Shown in pieces: positions 7,676 through 15,128 of a stretch of DNA of 29,063 nucleotides; position 1 is the first letter of the stretch; every line of letters begins with the position of its first letter. Origin of the DNA: Lachnospiraceae bacterium (GTDB lineage: Bacteria; Bacillota; Clostridia; Lachnospirales; Lachnospiraceae); assembly GCA_900751995.1 (NCBI GenBank), contig CAADTP010000005.1:1-29063 (forward strand), given 5' to 3'. A program made the translations under genes and the position numbers. The notes under the pieces were generated by a model, which ran no database searches, was not told the DNA's origin, and worked only from the letters and a program-made list of their open reading frames with translations.

Positions 7676-8857
7676 TTATATTTCTTTGTGATACATTGCA
7701 GTATGCTGATTACTGGTATAATTAGCAATACTTTGAGAAGCTGACTGGTAGCTGAGAACCCCGGTCAGCTTCTTTGCAATCTCAATATTGGTGTTTGGAT
7801 ACAGATGACCATAAGTTCCTAGTGTCGTCTGTATTTTTTCATGTCCAAGACGCTCTTTAATCAGCAGTGGATTTTCGCCCATGCTGATAAGCAGGGAAGC
7901 ATGCGAATGTCTCAGGGCATGAATTTTGATTCTGTGGACACCAGCTAAATTTGCCAATTTCTCTAATGCTCTTGGAAGCGTTGTTTTGCTGGTGGGTGTA
8001 CTGTTATAACTCAGTACGAATCCACAATTTGGTAAAACCTTTGCCTGGACCGCCTTCCATTCTTGTAATTCCTTGATGGTATCAGCATCAATATAAATGG
8101 TACGGTTGCTTGCCTGCGTCTTAGGTTCAACGAATTTGTAGTCATTCATTGTTTTATAGTACAGTGTTTTACTAATAATCAGCATACCTGTTTCAAAATC
8201 AATATCATCCCACTGTAAGGCGGCAGCCTCTCCAATACGCATTCCAGTCATAAATAAAAGCCAGAACGAGATGAAGAGATAGTGCTCGTAGTAGTCACCT
8301 TTGTACAGCAGGGATATTACCTTCTGAAACTCCTCCAAAGTCCAGAAGTCGATCTTTACTTTTTTAGATTTGATATTGCCGATCATGCGGGCAGGATTCT
8401 TCTTTGCAAGTCCGAGGATAATCGCCCGGTCAAAAGCTAAACATAACATTCCCTGAACAATGCGTACATAGTTTGGACTGAATTGTTTTGCCAACTTGAG
8501 CTGCCAGGTCTGTACATTTATCGCTTCTATTTCGGACACTTTCTTCTTGTAGAAATAGGCAAAGTGTTTTTGAATGGTCGAGTAACGATTCTTGTAGGTA
8601 CTTTCTTTCACCTGAGTTTTGTACCACGGAAGATAGATTTCTTCAATAAACTTTTTGAAGGTAATGTCTTCCTTCTTATCAGCTAATTCTTCCGTTGATG
8701 CAAGAATCAATTTGGAATACTCGGCACGGGCTTCTTTTTTTGTTGAGAATCCGCTGCGGTATTTTTGAATCTGTTTTCCGGTTACAGGATGATATCCGAG
8801 GTTGGCTCGAAAATAATAAGTGCCGTTTTCTGCTTTTTTAATTGGATCTTTTGCCAT
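7676..8857 (-). CDS. int: Tyrosine recombinase (element integrase)
   Basis: The 393-residue protein integrates and excises the element. It has an N-terminal arm-binding-type segment (1-60, NGTYYFRANLGYHPVTGKQ), a SAM-like core-binding domain (about 65-160) and a catalytic domain (170-365). Catalytic residues are Arg207 in TGMRIGEA, a candidate Lys246 in EPKTQ, His313 and Arg316 in HALRHSHA, His339 in LGHEKIQTT and the nucleophile Tyr349 in TYGHLY. All are present, so it should be active. It starts 6-10 bases after a GGAG-type site on the minus strand and follows the DUF3173 gene by 34 bases, probably as one transcript. Its position beside guaA suggests that gene as the target. Confidence 0.95.
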   Translation of the reverse strand: MAKDPIKKAENGTYYFRANLGYHPVTGKQIQKYRSGFSTKKEARAEYSKLILASTEELADKKEDITFKKFIEEIYLPWYKTQVKESTYKNRYSTIQKHFAYFYKKKVSEIEAINVQTWQLKLAKQFSPNYVRIVQGMLCLAFDRAIILGLAKKNPARMIGNIKSKKVKIDFWTLEEFQKVISLLYKGDYYEHYLFISFWLLFMTGMRIGEAAALQWDDIDFETGMLIISKTLYYKTMNDYKFVEPKTQASNRTIYIDADTIKELQEWKAVQAKVLPNCGFVLSYNSTPTSKTTLPRALEKLANLAGVHRIKIHALRHSHASLLISMGENPLLIKERLGHEKIQTTLGTYGHLYPNTNIEIAKKLTGVLSYQSASQSIANYTSNQHTAMYHKEI

Positions 8858-8891
8858 GATTTCACTCCTTACTAAAATGCAAAAAGCACGA

Positions 8892-9086
8892 TCATTCTTG
8901 CTTATCGGGCAAAGTAATCCCTAATAATTCTTCAACGGCTTCTTTTGGAACCCTGTCTAATTTTCTGGATTGATAATAGGTATGCCCCTTTTCTACCATA
9001 AGTTCCTTTGCTTTTTTGATAATATCAGCAGCAAAGGAAGGACCGTAGCCTAATTCAATCAAATCCCTTTTTGTTACAGTTATCAT
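8892..9086 (-). CDS. DUF3173 family small protein, candidate excision factor
   Basis: The 64-residue protein begins MITVTKRDLIELGYG and matches DUF3173, a family encoded next to integrases of integrative elements in Firmicutes. The ATG at 9086 was chosen because AAAGGAG lies just upstream; a GTG five codons earlier would overlap that site. The fold is predicted to be helix-rich with a LIELGYGPSFAADII segment resembling a helix-turn-helix. By position it may act as an excisionase or integrase cofactor, but this has not been shown from sequence. Confidence 0.8.
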   Translation of the reverse strand: MITVTKRDLIELGYGPSFAADIIKKAKELMVEKGHTYYQSRKLDRVPKEAVEELLGITLPDKQE

Positions 9087-9102
9087 GAATCTCCTTTCCA
9101 CA

Positions 9103-9128
9103 GACAGGGAATCAACTTGATACCTGTC
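9103..9128 (-). promoter_or_regulatory. Dyad upstream of the DUF3173-integrase unit
   Basis: GACAGG (9103-9108) and CCTGTC (9123-9128) enclose inner ATCAA/TTGAT arms. The dyad lies 17 bp before the DUF3173 start, just above its binding site. It could be an operator or an RNA hairpin limiting excision gene expression. Confidence 0.4.
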
Positions 9129-9429
9129 TATTATTATATCAAATTTTGAGTAAAAGTTCTCTAATAAAAGCGCTATAAGCTAAAATCCCAAAAGTCTATG
9201 TTATTCTTTCAGAAGCCAGTTCCTATGCCCGTTCCGGCCACGTAAAACGGTGTTACTTTGTAACTATTAAGCTGCAGGCGTGCGAAGATGCAAACTATCT
9301 GCAGTCACCTATATCAATCTCCCGAAAGATTTCTTTTGTTTTCAAGGTACGGCGAATGGATATATTACCCATTCAATTAAGGAATAGGGGGCTTTTCTTT
9401 AAGATTGAAAAATTTTAAGAAAAAATGAT

Positions 9430-9458
9430 AAAAATAAAAGCTGCCTTGATTTGGCAGC
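9430..9458 (-). terminator. Intrinsic terminator of the XRE regulator gene
   Basis: On the minus strand GCTGCC and GGCAGC form a perfect stem around a 7-base loop (9440-9458). It is followed by TTTTATTTTT (9430-9439). Confidence 0.85.
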
Positions 9459-9467
9459 CACGGAAAT

Positions 9468-9785
9468 CTATTTGCGTTTTAGAGCCAGACGATTCAGCAT
9501 GGAAATGAGCGCAAGCATATCCTCGTCATCGAGTTGTTTCATCAGATCAGTTGCTTTGTCAATCAGAGGAAGATTGTGCAGCTCTGAATCGAAGAACTGT
9601 TGAGGAGTGACTTCCAGATAGTCACAGATATCCAGAAAGCTCTGCATGGTAGGCAGAGAACGTCCGGAAGTGAGGGACTGGATGTAGCTTTTATTTTTGC
9701 CAAGATCCAGACTCATCTGATATTCAGATACATTTTTCTTTAAACGCAGTTCGCTGATGCGTTCTCCAATAAAGTTTTTATCCAT
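9468..9785 (-). CDS. XRE-family transcriptional regulator
   Basis: The 105-residue protein carries an XRE/Cro helix-turn-helix at about residues 6-62 (ERISELRLKKNVSEYQMSLDLG, then SYIQSLTSGRSLPTMQSFLDIC). The C-terminal part (about 70-105) is helical with LIDKATDLMKQLDDEDML. The ATG at 9785 follows GAGAGG; a GTG seven codons earlier overlaps that site. It is divergent from the small Cys-rich gene, and the shared region holds inverted repeats around candidate promoters. It is likely a repressor controlling element genes and itself, like the regulators at the left of many integrative elements. Confidence 0.85.
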   Translation of the reverse strand: MDKNFIGERISELRLKKNVSEYQMSLDLGKNKSYIQSLTSGRSLPTMQSFLDICDYLEVTPQQFFDSELHNLPLIDKATDLMKQLDDEDMLALISMLNRLALKRK

Positions 9786-9829
9786 ACATTTACACCTCTC
9801 TTCCACATTTTAAACTATTTACTTACAGC

Positions 9830-9895
9830 AAATTACGGAATAAAATAGAGATATATTTGAAATATAGTGATTATTCCGTAATATAACCGTAATTT
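9830..9895. promoter_or_regulatory. Inverted-repeat operators and divergent promoter region
   Basis: ATTACGGAATAA (9832-9843) and TTATTCCGTAAT (9871-9882) are perfect 12-bp inverted copies. A third half, CCGTAATTT (9887-9895), is the inverted copy of AAATTACGG (9830-9838). A plus-strand promoter TTGAAA (9857-9862) with TAATAT (9879-9884) at 16-bp spacing overlaps the second site. This is a good candidate binding site for the XRE protein. Confidence 0.6.
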
Positions 9896-9971
9896 ACTAA
9901 AATGATACAAAAAAAGAAATTATGGATGATAGAAAATGGATTTTGGGGTATGATGATAGCAAAGGAAGTGG

Positions 9972-10166
9972 ATGTCTGTGCGGATTATAGGAAATGAGCA
10001 GGAAATTGAATGGGCGAAGGAAGCACTGCGGAATCAATGTAACGATTGTCCCTACTTGGACTGCTGTAATGAAAAGGCGAAAGAGGAGTCAAAGCAGTGT
10101 GGAACGGTTCGGTTTGGCTGCCGGGAGTATCTGAAAGAGAAGATTGAATTCGTAGTAGAAAAATAG
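9972..10166 (+). CDS. Small Cys-rich hypothetical protein
   Basis: The 64-residue protein follows GGAAG and starts at ATG. I do not recognise a named family. It has six cysteines, in CNDCPYLDCC, KQCGTV and RFGCRE. The spacing suggests a small metal-binding (zinc or Fe-S) fold. It is divergent from the XRE gene and downstream of its operator region, so it may be under that repressor. Its role in the element is unknown. Confidence 0.6.
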   Translation: MSVRIIGNEQEIEWAKEALRNQCNDCPYLDCCNEKAKEESKQCGTVRFGCREYLKEKIEFVVEK

Positions 10167-10215
10167 ATGTAGTATTTTGAACAAATATAAACACCATATA
10201 TAGTATAAGCCTGAA

Positions 10216-10244
10216 TTGACATGAGGAATATCTTGTGCTAGTAT
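10216..10244 (+). promoter_or_regulatory. Strong promoter of the recombination operon
   Basis: TTGACA (10216-10221) and TAGTAT (10239-10244) are separated by 17 bp. The -35 is perfect. Transcription should start near 10251, giving a leader of about 314 nt before the first gene at 10565. Confidence 0.75.
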
Positions 10245-10364
10245 ACTGATATAGTTTATTTTATGCACACCCTTTTTGGGGAGTTTCGGGATTCATAAGA
10301 ATCTCCAAACTTACAGGAAACAGCAGGAGCTGATTCCTGGCATAAGTAGTTTATGTTTGTAGTG

Positions 10365-10410
10365 AGTGTCACGGTATGCCTTTTTTGGCTGCGTGGCACT
10401 TTTGTTTTTT
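10365..10410 (+). terminator. First leader terminator
   Basis: AGTGTCACG (10365-10373) pairs with CGTGGCACT (10392-10400) through one wobble, followed by TTTGTTTTTT (10401-10410). Confidence 0.75.
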
Positions 10411-10443
10411 CAGGAAGAAACCAGACTTTTAAGAATGAACAGA

Positions 10444-10468
10444 GAAAAGACTCTCTTTTCATTCTTTT
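10444..10468 (+). terminator. Second leader terminator
   Basis: GAAAAGA (10444-10450) pairs with TCTTTTC (10454-10460) around CTC, followed by a T-rich run. The stem is short and A/T-rich, so it is weaker than the first. Confidence 0.55.
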
Positions 10469-10564
10469 TTTGTGCTTACATTTAGGTTTCGGCATAGTTG
10501 CATGCCACAACCAGCTTCGGCTGTTGATGGATAAATATTATTTTAAGAAAGGTGGAATAAGAAC

Positions 10565-11704
10565 ATGAATGAAGCAAGAGTGTATGCAGATGGATTTGAG
10601 AGATCCTTTGCAGAAGTAAAAGATCTGCTGGAGTTTCTGGCAGAGAGAGGAAGAAATGCCAAATGGATCAGAAAGCCAACGAATACGTTACGGCTGGCAC
10701 CACTGGAAAAGGAGGCTCAAAATCTGGATGCGGCAGATGCATCCATGGAAGAAATTTTGGAGGATACAGAGAAGAATACGCAGCTTGTACTGAAAATGAG
10801 AGGAGAATCCTATCCGGTACGTGACTGTGCCATCCGCACCATTTTAAGCCGCGCAGGTGTCAATGGAGACGGGCTTCGCAAGCTGGATAAGGCAACATAT
10901 GCGAAGGTAGTCAATTACTGCCTGCGGGTTGCAAAAGGGGATGCCCTGATTAAGATTGCGGACGGAAAGGTTTCCGCAGTACATGGCGGGGATAAACATG
11001 ATTATTGCATCCTTGATATGAAAGCCATGTTTGAGACAACCTGCGAATATCTGAATCTGAATTTCAAAGGCAGTGTTTACATGGAGGGCTCTGGTATCTA
11101 TGACCATTCCATTGTATCTGCCATGTGGAAGCTCGGAGGAAGTCAGGAACTTCTGGATACTTACCGAAAAGCACTGGATGCACACGGAATGGATGAGAAG
11201 ATCCTGTCACCGGCACTTCGTTTTACCACATCTGACGTGGCAGCGAGCGGTGCAAATCTGTATCCGATGCTTTTGACAGACGGACCAAACGGCGTTATCA
11301 GTCTGGGAAGTCCAATCAAGCTGGCTCACGATAAAGGGGCAACGATTCTGGACTTCCGGAAAAATCTGGAGCAGGTATGCGCCCGCTATGTGGATGCGAT
11401 GAAGAATCTTACTCAGCTTATGGACATTGAGATCCGTAATCCGGTGAACTGCCTGAAGCTGCTGATGAAGGAACTTGGCATTAAACAGAAGATCCGGAAT
11501 GAGGTGGTGGAGCTATTTGTATCCCAGAACGGGGAAGGTGCCTGTACGGCACATGATCTTTATTATGCCATGAATGAAGCCTCCTTTTTTGCAGCCTGTG
11601 AAGGAATGTCCGGACAGGGCATCCTGAAGCTGGAGGAGGATATTACGAAGGCGCTTATAAAAGACTGGAAAAAATATGACGTTTATGGAGCAGTCAAATG
11701 TTAG
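10565..11704 (+). CDS. Conserved element protein of unknown function, possibly DUF932-like
   Basis: The 379-residue protein opens the long operon. AAAGGTGG precedes the ATG. I do not recognise it with certainty. The middle part (AIRTILSRAG, LRKLDKATYAKVVNY, then LRFTTSDVAASGANLYPML) resembles the layout of DUF932 proteins of phages and plasmids, but this is a weak call. No signal peptide, membrane segment or obvious nuclease motif is seen. It is followed by the YqaJ-type nuclease, whose ribosome binding site overlaps this gene's stop codon, so coupling is likely. A role with the recombination genes is inferred from position. Confidence 0.75.
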   Translation: MNEARVYADGFERSFAEVKDLLEFLAERGRNAKWIRKPTNTLRLAPLEKEAQNLDAADASMEEILEDTEKNTQLVLKMRGESYPVRDCAIRTILSRAGVNGDGLRKLDKATYAKVVNYCLRVAKGDALIKIADGKVSAVHGGDKHDYCILDMKAMFETTCEYLNLNFKGSVYMEGSGIYDHSIVSAMWKLGGSQELLDTYRKALDAHGMDEKILSPALRFTTSDVAASGANLYPMLLTDGPNGVISLGSPIKLAHDKGATILDFRKNLEQVCARYVDAMKNLTQLMDIEIRNPVNCLKLLMKELGIKQKIRNEVVELFVSQNGEGACTAHDLYYAMNEASFFAACEGMSGQGILKLEEDITKALIKDWKKYDVYGAVKC

Positions 11705-11715
11705 GAGGAATTGGA

Positions 11716-12756
11716 ATGAATAACAAAGCAGAGTATACACCGGAAAAGGTTGTGGATATCAGTAACCTGTCAAGAGAAGACTGGTTGGAATACCGCAAAA
11801 AAGGAATCGGCGGCAGTGATGTAGCGGCAATCATGGGGATCTCTCCATTTGCCACTATCCGGGATCTGTTTTACAACAAAACAGGTGTGCAGCCGGTCAT
11901 TCAGGAGGAAGAGGAAAGCAACTGGGTTGCCAAGGAAGTCGGACACCGGCTGGAAGATCTGGTGGCAGAAATCTTTTCCAAAAAGACCGGACTGGAAGTA
12001 TTTCCGGTACGTGTCATGTTCCGGCATCCATTATATCCGTTCATGCTTGCAGATGTGGATTTTTTTGTTCGTATGCCGGATGGGACATTTGCGATTCTGG
12101 AATGTAAAACCTGCAATTATAATGCGAAAGATAAGTGGGCTGATGAGGGTATTCCAGCTCATTATGTGCTGCAGGTAAGGCATTATCTGTCTGTGATGAA
12201 TATGCAGAAAGCCTTTATCGCATGCCTGTATGGAAATAACGAGAATGAGTTTGTGTATCGCACCATTGAGCGTGATCTGATTGAGGAAGAAGACATCATT
12301 GATCAGGAAACGTATTTCTGGCAGGAACATGTATTGAAAAATGTAGTACCGCCGCATAACGGGAATTCCGATCTGGTTCTGGCAAATATCCGTAATTATG
12401 GTGGTTTTGCAGACAAATCTATTCCGGAAATTGTGCTTTCCGGTCTGGAATCAAAAAATCTTGAGAAGTATCTTACCCTTTCGGAGGAAAAGTCACAGTT
12501 GGAAAAACGGAAAAAGGAAATCGAAGCAGAACAGCGGGCAATCAGTGTTCCTTTTGTGGAACAGCTGGGGCAGGGCTGCAAGGCAGTGCTGGAGGACGGT
12601 ACGAACCGTTACCGTATTACCTATAATCCGACCAGACGTACTTCGGTTGGGAAAGACCAGATGGAGAAGCTGAAAAACCAGCATCCGGATATCTATGAGG
12701 AATATACAAAAACAACGGAGAGCCGTACTTTCCGAATTAAGAAGGAGGCGGCGTAA
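11716..12756 (+). CDS. YqaJ-type viral recombinase (lambda-exonuclease fold)
   Basis: The 346-residue protein belongs to the YqaJ family of PD-(D/E)XK exonucleases, which resect double-stranded ends to load an annealing protein. The N-terminal GIGGSDVAAIMGISPF motif (30-45) is diagnostic. Candidate active-site residues are Glu80 in GHRLEDLV, Asp113/Asp115 in LADVDFF, and Glu129/Lys131 in ILECKT. Gln153 and Tyr157 follow in VLQVRHYLSV. A C-terminal region (about 245-300) looks like a coiled coil. The ATG at 11716 follows AGGAGG by 7 bp. The gene pairs with the candidate annealing protein two genes downstream, as in Red-like systems. Confidence 0.92.
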   Translation: MNNKAEYTPEKVVDISNLSREDWLEYRKKGIGGSDVAAIMGISPFATIRDLFYNKTGVQPVIQEEEESNWVAKEVGHRLEDLVAEIFSKKTGLEVFPVRVMFRHPLYPFMLADVDFFVRMPDGTFAILECKTCNYNAKDKWADEGIPAHYVLQVRHYLSVMNMQKAFIACLYGNNENEFVYRTIERDLIEEEDIIDQETYFWQEHVLKNVVPPHNGNSDLVLANIRNYGGFADKSIPEIVLSGLESKNLEKYLTLSEEKSQLEKRKKEIEAEQRAISVPFVEQLGQGCKAVLEDGTNRYRITYNPTRRTSVGKDQMEKLKNQHPDIYEEYTKTTESRTFRIKKEAA

Positions 12757-12824
12757 TGAGAAAACCAAATGAACGGATGCGGATAAAAAGCTGGAGGGAT
12801 ATAAACAATGAGGTGCAGATTTAA
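12756..12824 (+). CDS. 22-residue ORF between the nuclease and helicase genes
   Basis: ATG at 12756 overlaps the nuclease stop as TAATG and lies 8 bp after a perfect AGGAGG (12742-12747). The ORF encodes MRKPNERMRIKSWRDINNEV plus two residues, a very basic peptide. Its 3' end overlaps the helicase start by 17 nt in another frame. It may be a real micropeptide or a translational coupling device that opens the helicase start. No homologue is known to me. Confidence 0.5.
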   Translation: MRKPNERMRIKSWRDINNEVQI

Positions 12825-15045
12825 ACATAAGATTTTCCAGAATGAGGAGAATGGGTATACGATTGCCATATTCACCACACAGGATACGTCTGTCCCCCTG
12901 TCAGCCAGAGACAAATATCTGGCATCCCGGAATATCATCGGCTTCTCAGCGATTGGATTCGGTCTTCCGCTTACAGACGAGATTGAGCTTGAGATGGAAG
13001 GCAGATGGGAGAGCGGAGAGCATGGAACTCAGTATCAGGTGGAAAATTTCATGGAGGTTGTACCACGGACAAAGGAGGGTATCTTAGGATACCTTTCTTC
13101 CGGTGCAATCAAAGGTATCGGTCCCAAGATGGCAGATACTATTTTCCGGAAGTTTGGGCTTCAGACACTGGAAATCATGGAAAACAACCCGCAGGAACTC
13201 TTGAAGATCCGTGGAATTTCCGAGAAGAAGCTGGCTGCTATTGTGGAGTCCTATGGAAAAAACCAGGTGTTCCGGGAACTGATGACGTTTCTGGCGCCTT
13301 TTAAGGTAACACCCAAAAAAGTGAATATGATTCTGAAGAAATTCGGAAATGAATCGGTGGATATTATCCGGCACCGCCCTTACATGCTGAGTGCAGTCAA
13401 AGGCTTCGGGTTTCTGACTGTGGATGCGATCGGAAGACAGTGCTGCTGTGCACTCAATGATCCCATGCGGATATCCGGGTGCATCGGACATATCATGAAT
13501 CAGGCAATGAAAGAAGGACATCTGTTTAAGCAGCGTCAGGAGGTTATCAGGGAAGCACTGGAAATGCTGAACCGGGATCTGCAGGTCATGGCAGTATCGG
13601 AGCAGGATGTCAGTCAGGTGCTTTACCGGCTGGTGCTGCAAAAAAGCATTGTTGTGGAGGAAGAACGGATCTATTCTATCCGGCAGTATGAAGAAGAAAC
13701 ACAGACCGCTTCCATGATAGCCAGACGGCTTTTGGAGAAGCCGGTTTTGCTGTCCATTGAACCGGAGCTGGAAAAGGCACAGAAGACACTGGGGATCACG
13801 CTGTCAGAAACACAGAAACAGGCAGTGCGGATGGTGTTTGCACATCCCATCAGTATTATTACCGGAGGTCCCGGAACCGGAAAGACAACGGTTCTCAAGG
13901 TGATTCTCTATATCCATCAGGCGTTATGCAGGTCAGAGGTACAGCTTATGGCTCCGACCGGACGTGCGGCAAGACGTATGGTGGAGAGTACCGGCTGTGA
14001 AAATGCATCCACGATGCATCTGGCCCTGGGGCTTTTGGGAGATGATACGGATTTTGAACCGGATTTTGAGTACCTGTCTGCCGGATTTCTAAATGTAGAT
14101 GAGGTGTCCATGGTGGACATGCATCTTGCCTATGAATTTTTCCGGCGGGTTAGCAGACATGCCAGAGTCCTTTTAGTCGGGGATAAGAACCAGCTTCCAT
14201 CCGTAGGAGCCGGGGATGTGTTCCGGCAACTGATTGCCTGCGGGCTGATTCCGGTCACGGTACTGGATCTGGTTTACCGGCAGGGCGCTTTGAGCAGCAT
14301 ACCTTATAATGCAAAACTGATGCAGGAGAATAAGACTAATCTGAGCTTTGGGGAGGATTTTCAGTTCATTGCCTGTAAAGGAGCAGATGAAGCGGCAGAG
14401 ATTGTCCGGAGGATTTATCTGGACGAGATTGCAAAAAACGGCATGGATCAGGTACAGATCCTGACTCCGTATCGGAAACGCAGTGCTGCCGGAGTGGATG
14501 AATTGAACAAATCTCTGGAGGATTTTGTAAATCCGCCAATCGCAGGGAAGAAGGAACTGCATATCGGCAGTCAGGTGTTCCGGGTTGGCGATAAGATTTT
14601 ACAGAATAAAAATACCGAGATGGCGAGTAACGGCGATCTGGGCAGGATACTGGACTGTATCACGGATGAGGATGGAAATGCCAGGGCAGTGATCGGATTC
14701 CCGGATGGGCGGCAGGTGCAATATGAAGCTGACCAGATGGAAATGATCGAACATGCTAACGCAACAACCATCCATAAGGCACAGGGTTCCGAATGTCCGG
14801 TTGTCATCATCCCTTGGGTAAAAGCCTTTTATATGATGCTGAAGCGCAATATTCTCTATACCGGAGTGACCAGAGCGAAAAGCAAGGTTTATCTGGTAGG
14901 GGAATGGGCTGCAGTCTGTCAGGCAATCCATACGGATGACAGCGGGACAAGGAACACCATTCTGAGTGAGCGGATCGTACAGTATTACGATCAGTATCAG
15001 AGTGAACAGAAACCGGAAATGGAGCAGTTAAAACTTGTTGTTTAA
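12808..15045 (+). CDS. RecD2-like SF1B DNA helicase
   Basis: The 745-residue protein matches RecD2-type helicases, which move 5' to 3' on single-stranded DNA. The N-terminal part begins FKHKIFQNEENGYTIAIF, as in RecD2, followed by helix-hairpin-helix motifs (AIKGIGPKMAD and LLKIRGISEKKLA, about 100-145). The helicase core has Walker A GGPGTGKT (353-360), APTGRAA, Walker B-like VDEVSMVD (about 431-438), GDKNQLPSVG and the C-terminal TIHKAQGSE motif. Length is close to RecD2. The ATG follows GGAGGG and overlaps the small ORF above. With the exonuclease and annealing protein it probably serves end processing or element replication. Confidence 0.93.
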   Translation: MRCRFKHKIFQNEENGYTIAIFTTQDTSVPLSARDKYLASRNIIGFSAIGFGLPLTDEIELEMEGRWESGEHGTQYQVENFMEVVPRTKEGILGYLSSGAIKGIGPKMADTIFRKFGLQTLEIMENNPQELLKIRGISEKKLAAIVESYGKNQVFRELMTFLAPFKVTPKKVNMILKKFGNESVDIIRHRPYMLSAVKGFGFLTVDAIGRQCCCALNDPMRISGCIGHIMNQAMKEGHLFKQRQEVIREALEMLNRDLQVMAVSEQDVSQVLYRLVLQKSIVVEEERIYSIRQYEEETQTASMIARRLLEKPVLLSIEPELEKAQKTLGITLSETQKQAVRMVFAHPISIITGGPGTGKTTVLKVILYIHQALCRSEVQLMAPTGRAARRMVESTGCENASTMHLALGLLGDDTDFEPDFEYLSAGFLNVDEVSMVDMHLAYEFFRRVSRHARVLLVGDKNQLPSVGAGDVFRQLIACGLIPVTVLDLVYRQGALSSIPYNAKLMQENKTNLSFGEDFQFIACKGADEAAEIVRRIYLDEIAKNGMDQVQILTPYRKRSAAGVDELNKSLEDFVNPPIAGKKELHIGSQVFRVGDKILQNKNTEMASNGDLGRILDCITDEDGNARAVIGFPDGRQVQYEADQMEMIEHANATTIHKAQGSECPVVIIPWVKAFYMMLKRNILYTGVTRAKSKVYLVGEWAAVCQAIHTDDSGTRNTILSERIVQYYDQYQSEQKPEMEQLKLVV

Positions 15046-15061
15046 AAATATTTTTCAATTT

Positions 15062-15091
15062 TTGAAATAAGCGGACTATTACTCTTATATA
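15062..15091 (+). promoter_or_regulatory. Candidate internal promoter
   Basis: TTGAAA (15062-15067) and TATATA (15086-15091) are 18 bp apart in the gap before the annealing-protein gene. The surrounding words TATTACT and TATATAG recur before the DUF5348 gene (28413-28427). Confidence 0.45.
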
Positions 15092-15128
15092 GGGGAACGT
15101 CTGCTTTTCTAAATGAAAGGAGCAGAGA

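Larger units (their letters stand above)
9102..9467. other. Intergenic region between DUF3173 and the XRE gene
   Basis: About 365 bp with no supported gene on either strand. It contains a dyad before the DUF3173 gene (9103-9128), a TATAAT on the minus strand (9133-9138) without a good -35, a GTTAC-TTT-GTAAC hairpin (about 9252-9264), two CTGCAG palindromes 27 bp apart (near 9272 and 9299), and the XRE gene's terminator (9430-9458). Non-coding functions near attL, such as integrase arm sites, are possible but not visible. Confidence 0.5.
10251..10564 (+). ncRNA. Structured leader RNA with two intrinsic terminators
   Basis: The leader holds several hairpins in order. GATTC-ATAA-GAATC lies near 10289-10303. 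CAGGAA and TTCCTG close a stem with an inner CAGC/GCTG pair around an AGGA loop (about 10316-10338). A terminator lies at 10365-10410 and a second at 10444-10468. A short ORF (10263-10298, MHTLFGEFRDS) is present without a clear binding site. A longer ORF (10353-10568) spans both terminators and overlaps the next start as ATGA, but it has no binding site. This arrangement suggests attenuation or processive antitermination of the operon. I do not recognise a named RNA family. Confidence 0.5.

Noticed and set aside
10143..10152. ATTGAATTCG as an attachment core
   Set aside because: It is a short chance match to the guaA end, inside the small Cys-rich gene.
10353..10568. 71-codon ORF ending in an ATGA overlap with the next gene
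   Set aside because: It crosses two intrinsic terminators and has no ribosome binding site. The overlap is noted in the leader entry, but a protein is not supported.
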